Source of the DNA: CAIYRG01 sp964494505
GTDB taxonomy: Bacteria > Pseudomonadota > Alphaproteobacteria > Micropepsales > Micropepsaceae
Length of the DNA: 64,000 nt
Direction of reading: 5' to 3'
Assembly (NCBI GenBank): GCA_964494505.1
Contig: CAZBRO010000002.1
Location: 186,001-250,000 of the forward strand
Made by a program: the position numbers and the translations under genes. Within the stretch, counting starts at the first letter, position 1, and each line of letters starts with the position of its first letter. Shown piece by piece: positions 7,738 to 15,391 of the stretch. The notes under the pieces were generated by a model. That model saw only the letters and a program-made list of their open reading frames with translations, ran no database searches and was not told where the DNA came from.

Positions 7738-8340
7738 ATGCGTATACGGAATATTTTGGCGGCATCCATTGTCGGGGCAGTGACTTGTGCGGCGAGTATT
7801 ATGCCGGCATCGGCGTTACCGAGCTTCACTCAAGGCTCGTTCGCGATAGGTTGCACCGGATGCGTCACCACGACCACCGACGTAACTCTAAATTCAACCA
7901 CCAACAGCTTGGACTACACGGGCTCTTACACGAGCGGCGGTGGAACGGGTGATTTCGTGGGGAACATCCCAGCCGGCAATCTGGTTTCTCCGACCCCGTT
8001 GGATTTCAGCAATGCCGCCGATTTCAATTGGAGCGACGGAACCATTGGGTCGTTTACCGCGAGTTCGATTCTCAAGCTTTCTTCGCCGGCGAACACGGCG
8101 ACGTTCTATGTGAAAGGAACGTTCGATACCGGTGCCGGCACCACCTGGGATCCCGGCTCATTCTCCGCCAGCGAGATTTGGAACCTGAACCAGGCCGGCG
8201 GACCGCCTAATCAGATTTCCCTCAGCGGCACGTTCCAATCGCCTGCCGCTCCGGTTCCGGAGCCGGCCAGCATCGCGCTTCTCGGCTCTGCCTTGCTGGG
8301 ACTGGGCATGGCCCGCCGCCGCAAGGCAAAGAAGGCCTGA
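7738..8340 (+). CDS. PEP-CTERM sorting-domain surface protein 2
   Basis: A 200-residue exported protein with a signal peptide (about 1-26, ending ASA), a Thr/Ser/Gly-rich body containing a GCTGC pair, and a canonical PEP-CTERM tail: VPEPAS (about 173-178), a short hydrophobic helix and ARRRKAKKA. It should be processed by exosortase and held at or released from the cell surface. ATG 7738 follows AAGGGAG at good distance and gives a normal signal peptide; an in-frame start at 7717 is less likely. It stands alone between a sigma-54 promoter and a terminator, so it is probably co-regulated with, rather than co-transcribed with, PEP-CTERM protein 1. Confidence 0.88.
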   Translation: MRIRNILAASIVGAVTCAASIMPASALPSFTQGSFAIGCTGCVTTTTDVTLNSTTNSLDYTGSYTSGGGTGDFVGNIPAGNLVSPTPLDFSNAADFNWSDGTIGSFTASSILKLSSPANTATFYVKGTFDTGAGTTWDPGSFSASEIWNLNQAGGPPNQISLSGTFQSPAAPVPEPASIALLGSALLGLGMARRRKAKKA

Positions 8341-8362
8341 ATTACCGCTCTTCGTTAGTCTC

Positions 8363-8398
8363 AAGCGGCACTCCTCTCTGGGGGTGCCGCTTTTGTTT
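8363..8398 (+). terminator. Rho-independent terminator of PEP-CTERM gene 2
   Basis: GCGGCACTCC (8365-8374) pairs with GGGGTGCCGC (8381-8390), followed by TTTTGTTTT. It lies between convergent genes and may also stop transcription of the Mla-type operon from the other side. Confidence 0.82.
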
Positions 8399-8409
8399 TG
8401 GGCTGGGGC

Positions 8410-9060
8410 CTACCCTGCCGGCGCCCCGCCGGGCGCGCTCAGCGTCCAGGCGGTAATGTCGGCTATCGCACCGCCCGCTGCCACGCTGAAGGCCGAGACG
8501 ATGCTGTCGAGATTGTTCGCCGCCGCCATGGCGGTCCGCCTCGCATTGGCGCTGGCGACGATCTCGCGCGCGGGCATCCGCGCGAGTTTGGCCTGGATGG
8601 AGACGACGATCTCCGGCGCACCGTCGGGCGTCGCGTAGCGCGCCTCGAAATCGCGGATTTCCGTCTCCAGCAGAAAATCCGTCTCCAGTCCCGATGTGTC
8701 GCGATCCACCGCGGTAATGCGCCCGCTGGCATCGAAGGTCTCGATCAGCAGCCGCTCTACCAAAAGCGGGGCGCGGTCGTTCCAGGCCGCGTTGGCGAAA
8801 TAGTCCATGGTCGTCGCCGAGCGCGACAGCGCGATGCGCGTGGTGTCGAGGCTCGCCGGAGCATCGGGGGTGGCGACGGACAGCCGCCATGGGACGCGGG
8901 CCCCCATCGGCTGGGCAGGCGTTTGCGGCCGCAGGATATAAAGCTGCGGCTGCATCGGCGCGGGCAAGAGCTGGATCGAGCCGCAGGCCGAAACGAGGCC
9001 CGCCACGCCAAGAAGGATGAAATGCCGCCGGTTCGGCATGTATGCGTCTGCTGTCGTCAT
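8410..9060 (-). CDS. ABC-type transport auxiliary lipoprotein (PqiC/ABC_trans_aux family)
   Basis: A 216-residue lipoprotein. A short basic N-terminus is followed by a hydrophobic stretch and the lipobox LVSAC (Cys at about 26). The rest, with LYILRPQTP, LDTTRIALSRS, YFANAAWNDRAPLLVERLL and LETEIRDFEARY, matches the family of outer-membrane lipoproteins encoded with MCE transporters (PF03886), such as PqiC, which dock the MCE tunnel to the outer membrane. It is the last gene of the four-gene Mla-type operon; its ATG overlaps the stop of the MCE gene by four bases (ATGA). The alternative start at the second Met (MPNRRHF) would give a shorter, more usual signal. Confidence 0.82.
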   Translation of the reverse strand: MTTADAYMPNRRHFILLGVAGLVSACGSIQLLPAPMQPQLYILRPQTPAQPMGARVPWRLSVATPDAPASLDTTRIALSRSATTMDYFANAAWNDRAPLLVERLLIETFDASGRITAVDRDTSGLETDFLLETEIRDFEARYATPDGAPEIVVSIQAKLARMPAREIVASANARRTAMAAANNLDSIVSAFSVAAGGAIADITAWTLSAPGGAPAG

Positions 9061-10010
9061 TTCGGCGTGTATCCCTGCCTCTGGTCGCCGAACAGCAGCC
9101 GTGTGGGCTGCTGTTCGAGATCGCCGGTGAGTTTGGTGAGGCTCGCGACAAGAGCGCGCGTTTGCGCCATGAGCTGAGTGAATTGCGCCGTCGCCTGGCC
9201 GTTCACGACCTTGTCGGCATCATCGGAGAGCTTGCCCACCTTCTGCGCCGTGAGGTTCGCGGAATCCGAAGTCGCCTGCAGGGAACCGGCCGCCATGTTC
9301 ACCGTGGCGAGCGTCCGATCGGCACTCTCGATGGCGCGGTCGGCGGTGCCAAGCGTGCGCTCCACGGTGCCAAGGGTGCGGTTCAGTGTGTCGGTGGCGG
9401 TACGCATGCTGGTCAGCACGCGGTCGATGTCTTCGGCGTGGTCGTCGACCATCGCGGAGGCCGAACGCAGATGCTCCAGCGTTTCGGCGAAGGCCTTGCG
9501 GTTCTCGTCGCTCAGAAGATCGCCGACGCGCAAGCCCACCGTATTGAGATTGGCCACCAGTTCGGGGCCCGACTGCGCCAGTTGCTGAAGCGTCGAGGGC
9601 ATGGACGAGATCACCGCGTAATCCTCCCCCGGTTCCAGCCGGAGCAGCGGCGAGGTGGCCGTGCCGCCCGCGATCTCGACATAACTGCCGCCGGTCAGCC
9701 CTTGGCTCTCGATGGAAGCGATCGAATCGACGTGCAGCTTCAGCGTCGGATCGATCTGCAAGGTGACGATCACGCGCTTGGGATCGGTCTGGTCGAAGGC
9801 GAGATCGGTGACGTGGCCGACATCGATGCCGTTGAAGCGCACCACCGTGCCCTTGCCCAAACCCGTGACCGGCCCGATGAAATAGGTTCGGTAATAGGTG
9901 TATTCCTCGCGCGTCTGGGAGCCCGCCACCCACAGAAGCGCCACGAACAGCCCGACGATGCAGACCACCACAAAGGCGCCCACCAACACATAGCTTGCCC
10001 TTGTTTCCAT
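9057..10010 (-). CDS. MlaD-family MCE protein, phospholipid transport
   Basis: A 317-residue periplasmic substrate-binding component anchored by one N-terminal transmembrane helix (about 8-28). The MCE domain (about 38-120) shows GPVTGLGKGTVVRFNGIDVGHV and SQGLTGGSYVEI, both diagnostic. The C-terminal half is a long helical region (about 145-290) with heptad-like Leu/Ala spacing, as in MCE proteins that form hexameric tunnels across the periplasm. It acts with the ABC genes immediately upstream to move phospholipids or other lipids between membranes. It lies 15 bases after the ATPase gene in the same operon. Confidence 0.88.
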   Translation of the reverse strand: METRASYVLVGAFVVVCIVGLFVALLWVAGSQTREEYTYYRTYFIGPVTGLGKGTVVRFNGIDVGHVTDLAFDQTDPKRVIVTLQIDPTLKLHVDSIASIESQGLTGGSYVEIAGGTATSPLLRLEPGEDYAVISSMPSTLQQLAQSGPELVANLNTVGLRVGDLLSDENRKAFAETLEHLRSASAMVDDHAEDIDRVLTSMRTATDTLNRTLGTVERTLGTADRAIESADRTLATVNMAAGSLQATSDSANLTAQKVGKLSDDADKVVNGQATAQFTQLMAQTRALVASLTKLTGDLEQQPTRLLFGDQRQGYTPK

Positions 10011-10025
10011 ATACGTTCTCCTTCT

Positions 10026-10823
10026 TCAGGCGCCCAGCGCGGCACGTCCGCGGGTCCCGGCGAAATATTCGTGAATCCAGGGATGGGGATTTTGCGCGAG
10101 TTCGTCGAGGGTGCCGACGGTGACTTTCTTGTCCACCAGTACCGCGATGCGGTCGGTGGTGGCCTTCAACGTATCGAGATCGTGCGTGACCATGAAGACC
10201 GTGAGGCCGAGACTCTTTTGCAGGTCGCCCAGCAATTCGTCGAATTGACTGGCGGAGATGGGGTCGAGGCCCGCGGTGGGCTCGTCCAGGAACAGTAGCT
10301 CCGGATCGAGCGCAAGCGCCCGCGCAAGGCCTGCGCGTTTCTTCATGCCGCCCGAAAGCTCGGATGGGTATTTGCGCCCTGCATCGGCGGAAAGCCCCAC
10401 CAAAGCGAGCTTCATGATGGCGATCTCGTCCATCAGGCTTTGCGGCAGGGAGAGATATTCGCGCAACGGTACTTCGATGTTTTCGATCACGGTCTGCGAG
10501 CTGAACAAGGCGCCGTCCTGGAAAAGGACGCCCCAGCGCATCTGCAGCGATCGCAGTTCCAGACCGTAAAGTCCGTTCATGTTTTCGCCGAGGACGCAGA
10601 CCTCGCCTTCGGCCGGCCGTATCAGCCCGATGATCGAGCGCAGCAGCACCGATTTTCCCGCCCCCGATCCGCCGACCACCCCCATGACTTCGCCGCGTTT
10701 GACGTCGAGGTCGAGGTGATCGTGGATCAGCTTGCCGCCGAGCTGGTTCACCAGCCCGCGCACGCGGATTGCCGTCTCCGCCTCGTAAGGCGGCGGCCGC
10801 TTGGGCTTGATCCGCATCACCAT
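10026..10823 (-). CDS. MlaF-like ABC transporter ATP-binding protein
   Basis: A 265-residue ATPase with Walker A GGSGAGKS (about 52-59), the ABC signature LSGGMKKRAGLARAL (about 151-165), Walker B ELLFLDEPTAGLDP and the switch His in VTHD. The Met-Lys-Lys-Arg after LSGG is characteristic of the Mla/MCE-linked ATPases. It energises lipid transfer together with the permease encoded three bases upstream. An in-frame ATG two codons in (MRIKPK) is an alternative start. Confidence 0.9.
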   Translation of the reverse strand: MVMRIKPKRPPPYEAETAIRVRGLVNQLGGKLIHDHLDLDVKRGEVMGVVGGSGAGKSVLLRSIIGLIRPAEGEVCVLGENMNGLYGLELRSLQMRWGVLFQDGALFSSQTVIENIEVPLREYLSLPQSLMDEIAIMKLALVGLSADAGRKYPSELSGGMKKRAGLARALALDPELLFLDEPTAGLDPISASQFDELLGDLQKSLGLTVFMVTHDLDTLKATTDRIAVLVDKKVTVGTLDELAQNPHPWIHEYFAGTRGRAALGA

Positions 10824-10826
10824 GGT

Positions 10827-11948
10827 CTAGATACCCAGAAACGAGAACAGGATGGAAAAAGCGGCATCGATCACGATGACGAGGAAGACCGATTCCACTA
10901 CGGAACGGGTGGTCAGCTTGCCCACGCTGTCGGCGTTGCCCTCGACGCGAAGGCCCTCGAAGCAGCCGACCAGCGCGATGATCGCGGCGAAGATGGGCGC
11001 CTTGAACAGGCCAAGCCAGAAGCTCCATGGGCTGAAGTCAAGTGCGTCGTGCAATTGGCGCATGAAGGCGGGGAAAGTGATGTTCAGATTGAAATAGCAC
11101 ATCACGGCGCCCCCGATGATGCCCATGATGTTGGCGTAGAAGGTCAGGAGCGGGAGCGCGACCAGAAGGCCCAGCATGCGCGGCAGCACCAATATTTCGA
11201 CCGGATTGAGCCCGATCGTCTGCATGGCGTCGACTTCCTGGTTCAGCTTCATGGTGCCGATCTGGGCGGTGAAAGCCGATCCGGTGCGCCCGGCCACGAT
11301 GATCGCCGTCATCAGCCCGCCGATTTCCCGGAACACCGACACGCCCACCAGGTTGACGGTGAAGATCTGGGCGCCGAACCGCCCGAGCTGCTCCGCACCT
11401 TGATAGGCGATCACCACCCCGATCAGAAAGGACAGCAGTCCGACGATGGGAAGCGCGGTCACGCCGGTTTGTTCAATCTGGTTGATGAAAGCCGGCCAGG
11501 GTAGCTCCCGGTCGGGTCTTATGACGGCCTCGAACGTTTCGACCGCGACCCGGCCGAGAAATCCCAGAAGCTCATATCCCTCCTTGAGGGCGTCGCAGGT
11601 TCCGCTTCCGACGCGGACCAGAAAATCCGTAAGCGGATGATCCTTGGGCCGCGGACCGGGCTTGACCTTGTGCTCGCGCTCAAGCGTGTCGATCAGCGGC
11701 CGATAGGCATCGGGAATGTGGACGGCTTTGACGCTGGCGCCGGCATCGGAAAGTTCGCGCTCGGTACGGACCAGCAGCCAGGCGCCTGCGCTGTCCATGC
11801 GCGCGATGCCGGCCCCGTCGATCTCGACCTCGCGCGCACCGTCGAGCCCAAACGCGTGCAGGCGCGAATCCAGGCCTGCTGCTTCTTCCACGGTCCAATT
11901 GCCGCCGAAGACGAGACGCAGCACGGATGCCTTGCGCTCGATCTTCAA
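10827..11948 (-). CDS. MlaE-like ABC permease with N-terminal STAS domain
   Basis: A 373-residue inner-membrane permease. Residues 1-110 or so form a STAS-like domain (VEIDGAGIARMDSAGAWLLVRTE), and about 140-373 are an MlaE/Ttg2B permease with five or so membrane helices and the signature AGRTGSAFTAQIGTMKLNQEVDAMQTIGLNP. In E. coli the STAS protein MlaB is separate and regulates the transporter; here it is fused to the permease, a known arrangement. First gene of the operon permease-ATPase-MCE-lipoprotein, divergent from the amidase gene with about 207 bases between them. Confidence 0.9.
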   Translation of the reverse strand: MKIERKASVLRLVFGGNWTVEEAAGLDSRLHAFGLDGAREVEIDGAGIARMDSAGAWLLVRTERELSDAGASVKAVHIPDAYRPLIDTLEREHKVKPGPRPKDHPLTDFLVRVGSGTCDALKEGYELLGFLGRVAVETFEAVIRPDRELPWPAFINQIEQTGVTALPIVGLLSFLIGVVIAYQGAEQLGRFGAQIFTVNLVGVSVFREIGGLMTAIIVAGRTGSAFTAQIGTMKLNQEVDAMQTIGLNPVEILVLPRMLGLLVALPLLTFYANIMGIIGGAVMCYFNLNITFPAFMRQLHDALDFSPWSFWLGLFKAPIFAAIIALVGCFEGLRVEGNADSVGKLTTRSVVESVFLVIVIDAAFSILFSFLGI

Positions 11949-12155
11949 CCAGGCGCGCGCATCGGGGTGGACGGTATCGCTCAGAGCCTATCCCTTTCAG
12001 GACGAATGTATCGTCAGGGCTTCGGCGAAGCCACGGGCCCTGTCAAGGCAACGTTAAATGGCCGGATTGGCTGCAACGAAGGGGCGGAGAGGGGTGTCTG
12101 GCCCGCCGCTCTGCTCCCGCTTAGATTGGCAGGCCTTGAAGGCAAGGAGTCGCGG

Positions 12156-13868
12156 ATGGGGTTGAGACATTGGCTGCCGGTCAGCGCCGTTCTCCTTGTC
12201 CTTGCGCCGGCGCAGGCGCGGGCGCCGGCGAACCCGCCTTTCAGCGTGGTCGAGGCGAGCATCCCTGAGATGCAGGCCGCACTCGCCCGGCACCGGGTCA
12301 CCAGCCACGAACTGGTCCAGCAATATCTCGCCCGCATCGCGACCTATGAGGACAAATTCCACGCCGCGCTGGCGGTAAACCCGCACGCGCTGGAAGAGGC
12401 CGACGCGCTCGACCGCGAACGGGCGGCGGGCCATGTTCGGGGGCCCCTGCACGGCATTCCCATCGCGCTCAAGGACAACATCCACACCACGGACTTGCCG
12501 ACGACCGGGGGCGCGCTCGCCTTTGACGGGCTGGTTCCCCCCTATGAGGCGACGCTGACGAAGAACCTGCGCGCGGCGGGCGCCATCATCATCGCCAAGA
12601 CCGGCATGACCGAACTCGCCAATTGGGTGGCCGGGCCTCCCACCCCCATGCCCGGCAATTACAACGGCCTCGGCGGCTACGGCTACAATCCCTACGACCC
12701 GAGGCGCGATCCCCGCGACGCCTTCTTCGACGGACGGCCCGCCATGGTTACCGGCGGCTCCAGCTCCGGCATCGGCACGACGGCAAATTTCTGGGCCGCC
12801 AACATAGGGACCGAAACGTCGGGGTCGATTCTCAATCCCGCGAACTGGACCATGCTGGCGGGGATCAAGCCGACCGTCGGCCGCGTCAGCCGCTACGGCG
12901 TTATCCCGATCACCGCCGATCAGGACACGCCGGGGCCGCTCGCGAAGAACGTCACCGATGCGGCGATCCTTCTGGGCGTGCTCGAAGGCGCGCCCGACCC
13001 GAACGACCCCGCGACGAGCAATTGCGCGCGGCCGGCAAAGGGCGATTACACGCAATTCCTGAAAGCCGACTCGCTGAAGGGCGCGCGCATCGGGATACCG
13101 CGGGCGTTCTTCTATGACCCGGTGCTGGCGCCGGGCGACGCCATCCCGAGCGGCGGCCTCGGCCCCGAACGGAACGCGGTGATGAGCGAGGCGATAGAGG
13201 TCATGCGCGCGAAGGGGGCCGTGATCGTCGATCCCGCCGACATCCCAAGCGTGCTGGACCCCGATCCGGCCGAGAATTTCATCAATTGGGGGATTTGCGG
13301 CGCCGGTTTCAATTTCGGGGTGGATGGCAGCTGCTCGATCGTTCTGGAATACGGCATGAAGCGCGATTTCAATGCCTGGCTCGCATCATTGGGCTCGCGT
13401 GCGCCGGTGAAATCGCTGACGGAATTGCGCGCCTGGAACAACGACCATGCCGGGGCAGGCGCGATCAAATACGGTCAATCCACGCTCGATGGTTCCGACG
13501 AAGTCGATCTGGTTCTCGACCGCGCCCGCTACGAGGCCGACCGCGCCAAGGACATCAGGCTTGCCGGCACGAACGGCATCGATGCTGCGATGAAGAAGGA
13601 CCGGCTGGACGCCTTGCTGTTCCCGGCGCAATCCGGCGCGGGCATCGCCGCACGGCCCGGCTATCCGAGCGTTACGGTGCCGTTCGGGATGGTGCCGAAC
13701 GCGCCGGACCCGCCCTTTCCCGATGGGTTCGACGCGAAGCCCGCGCCCTTCGGCGTGACCTTCACCGGGATGGCCTGCAGCGAGCCCAAGCTGATCGCGC
13801 TCGCCTACGCCTTCGAGCAGGCCACCAAGCGCCGTGTGCCGCCGCCCGGCACGGCGGCCGCTCGATGA
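12156..13868 (+). CDS. Secreted amidase (amidase signature family)
   Basis: A 570-residue amidase-signature enzyme with an N-terminal signal peptide (about 1-22). The catalytic triad is visible: Lys at about 106 (IALKDNI), the cis-Ser in GGSSSGIG (about 200-207) and the nucleophile Ser at about 224 in GTETSGSILNPA. These enzymes hydrolyse C-N bonds of amides; relatives of this size with signal peptides act on unknown amides or peptides in the periplasm. ATG 12156 follows CAAGGAG; the frame is open 170 codons further upstream but that part is antisense to the permease gene. The stop overlaps the next gene by four bases, so the two are translationally coupled. Confidence 0.87.
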   Translation: MGLRHWLPVSAVLLVLAPAQARAPANPPFSVVEASIPEMQAALARHRVTSHELVQQYLARIATYEDKFHAALAVNPHALEEADALDRERAAGHVRGPLHGIPIALKDNIHTTDLPTTGGALAFDGLVPPYEATLTKNLRAAGAIIIAKTGMTELANWVAGPPTPMPGNYNGLGGYGYNPYDPRRDPRDAFFDGRPAMVTGGSSSGIGTTANFWAANIGTETSGSILNPANWTMLAGIKPTVGRVSRYGVIPITADQDTPGPLAKNVTDAAILLGVLEGAPDPNDPATSNCARPAKGDYTQFLKADSLKGARIGIPRAFFYDPVLAPGDAIPSGGLGPERNAVMSEAIEVMRAKGAVIVDPADIPSVLDPDPAENFINWGICGAGFNFGVDGSCSIVLEYGMKRDFNAWLASLGSRAPVKSLTELRAWNNDHAGAGAIKYGQSTLDGSDEVDLVLDRARYEADRAKDIRLAGTNGIDAAMKKDRLDALLFPAQSGAGIAARPGYPSVTVPFGMVPNAPDPPFPDGFDAKPAPFGVTFTGMACSEPKLIALAYAFEQATKRRVPPPGTAAAR

Positions 13869-14677
13869 GCAGATGCCGCCTCTGCCAGGGCGCGACGCGG
13901 GAGGTTTGGCGTCACCTGGTCCTCGGGAAATACGACGCCGGCTATTTCGAATGCGCCGATTGCGGCAGCCTGCAGACCGAAACGCCCTATTGGCTGGACG
14001 AAGCCTATTCGATCGGCGGGGCAGGGTTCGATACCGGCGCCTGCCAGCGCAGCATCGATTCCGCGCTCGCGATGTCCGCGCTTCTGGAAGGTCTCGGCTT
14101 CCGCAAGGATCGGGAATGTCTGGATTTCGGGGCCGGCATCGGTTTGTACGCGCGCATGATGCGCGATCGCGGATGGAATTATTTCGCGTATGAAACCTAC
14201 AACGCGCCCTATTACATGGACAAATTCACGGCCGAACCGGGAAGCAGGACATGGGGCCTCGTTTCGGCTTTTGAGGTTTTCGAACATTTGCCCGATCCGG
14301 CCCAGACCCTCGACCTGATCCTGGGAGCGGCCGAGGATTATGTGTTTTTCAGCACCGAGCTGTTCGAAGGGCAGGGGCGGGACTGGCATTACCCGAATCC
14401 GGCGGAAGGCCAGCATGTGTTTTTCTATTCGCGCAAGGCGCTCGAAAGCGTCGCGCGCGGCCACGGTTTTGAATTCCACGATCTCGGATTTTTCAAATGT
14501 TTTTTGCGGCCCTCTCTCAAGGAACGACTGGCCCTCATCAAGCCACAGGATTTCGGCCGGCAGGTCATGGAGGCGCTCCTGCGCCATCAGCGCGATCCCT
14601 ATCGCTACGCCGCGCGGGATCACGCCCAATTGCTGAACGCGGGTCCTGTTGCCGGCGTCACGCGGCCGCGTTCCTGA
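13865..14677 (+). CDS. Class I SAM-dependent methyltransferase with zinc-ribbon N-terminus
   Basis: A 270-residue protein with an N-terminal metal-binding ribbon (C4-x2-C7 and C30-x2-C33) followed by a Rossmann methyltransferase core: LDFGAGIGLYARMM (motif I, about 86), a VSAFEVFEHLPDP motif and YVFFSTELF. This layout matches methyltransferases found in sugar- or natural-product-modifying gene sets; the substrate is unknown. Its ATG overlaps the amidase stop (ATGA), implying co-expression. Cytoplasmic; no signal peptide. Confidence 0.8.
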   Translation: MSRCRLCQGATREVWRHLVLGKYDAGYFECADCGSLQTETPYWLDEAYSIGGAGFDTGACQRSIDSALAMSALLEGLGFRKDRECLDFGAGIGLYARMMRDRGWNYFAYETYNAPYYMDKFTAEPGSRTWGLVSAFEVFEHLPDPAQTLDLILGAAEDYVFFSTELFEGQGRDWHYPNPAEGQHVFFYSRKALESVARGHGFEFHDLGFFKCFLRPSLKERLALIKPQDFGRQVMEALLRHQRDPYRYAARDHAQLLNAGPVAGVTRPRS

Positions 14678-14748
14678 CCTCAAACCGGGGCACTTTGACG
14701 GACTTCCCGCCCTCCGGGTAATCTCCCCGCACGGCAAAGGAGAGAACC

Positions 14749-15258
14749 ATGCGTTGGAGTCCGTTCGTTCTCGCGTCTGTTTGCGTTCTGACGATCGCCT
14801 CGGCGCAAGCAATAGAGGCGCCAAAGGTTTCGATTTCCACGCTGGCGCAGTTGCAGGCGCCGCTGCCTTATCCCTATGACGAAAGCGCGAACCCGAACCC
14901 GGCAATCGCGGCCGCCTTCGAGCGGGCCACGAAAAGCGGCAAACGCGTGCTGATCGATTTCGGCGGCAATTGGTGCCCGGATTGCCGCGTTCTTGCGGGC
15001 GTGATGCAGTTGCCCGAGGTGAAGGCGTTCGTTGGCGCCCATTATGAAATCGTGGCGGTCGATGTCGGAAGGTTCGACAAGAACCTCGACATCGTACAGC
15101 GCTACGGCGTGACCAAGCTCGCGGGCGTGCCCACGGTCGTCATCGCGGACGCGTCCGGCAAACCCGTCAATGTCACCAACTCCGCCGAGCTTGCGAACGC
15201 GCGGGAGATGTCGCCGCAAGGCATCGCCGATTGGCTGGCGCGCTGGGCGGGGAAGTAG
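14749..15258 (+). CDS. Periplasmic thioredoxin-like protein (WCPDC), copy 2
   Basis: A 169-residue secreted thioredoxin-fold protein, paralogous to 5898-6407 and identical in length. It has a signal peptide (about 1-21), the shared PLPYPYDESAN segment, GKRVLIDFGGNWCPDCRVLAG with C76 and C79, and cis-Pro in AGVPT. ATG 14749 follows AAAGGAGAGAACC. It follows the methyltransferase by about 70 bases and ends before a strong hairpin. A disulfide-handling role in the periplasm is inferred from fold and location. Confidence 0.83.
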   Translation: MRWSPFVLASVCVLTIASAQAIEAPKVSISTLAQLQAPLPYPYDESANPNPAIAAAFERATKSGKRVLIDFGGNWCPDCRVLAGVMQLPEVKAFVGAHYEIVAVDVGRFDKNLDIVQRYGVTKLAGVPTVVIADASGKPVNVTNSAELANAREMSPQGIADWLARWAGK

Positions 15259-15319
15259 ACATCCTACCCGCCCCTTGAGGGAGGGTCGAACGATTGAGCC
15301 GAATTATTCGGCGAAAGCG

Positions 15320-15365
15320 TTCGGGGAGGGGACGATTTCGGCATCTCCCCTCCCCGAAATTTTTC
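15320..15365. terminator. Strong hairpin between convergent genes
   Basis: TTCGGGGAGGGGA (15320-15332) pairs perfectly with TCCCCTCCCCGAA (15346-15358), followed by ATTTTT on the plus strand. It would terminate the thioredoxin-like gene and may also block transcripts from the MBL genes on the other strand. Confidence 0.8.
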
Positions 15366-15391
15366 TCCGCTTCGCCTAGAAAAATTCAGCG

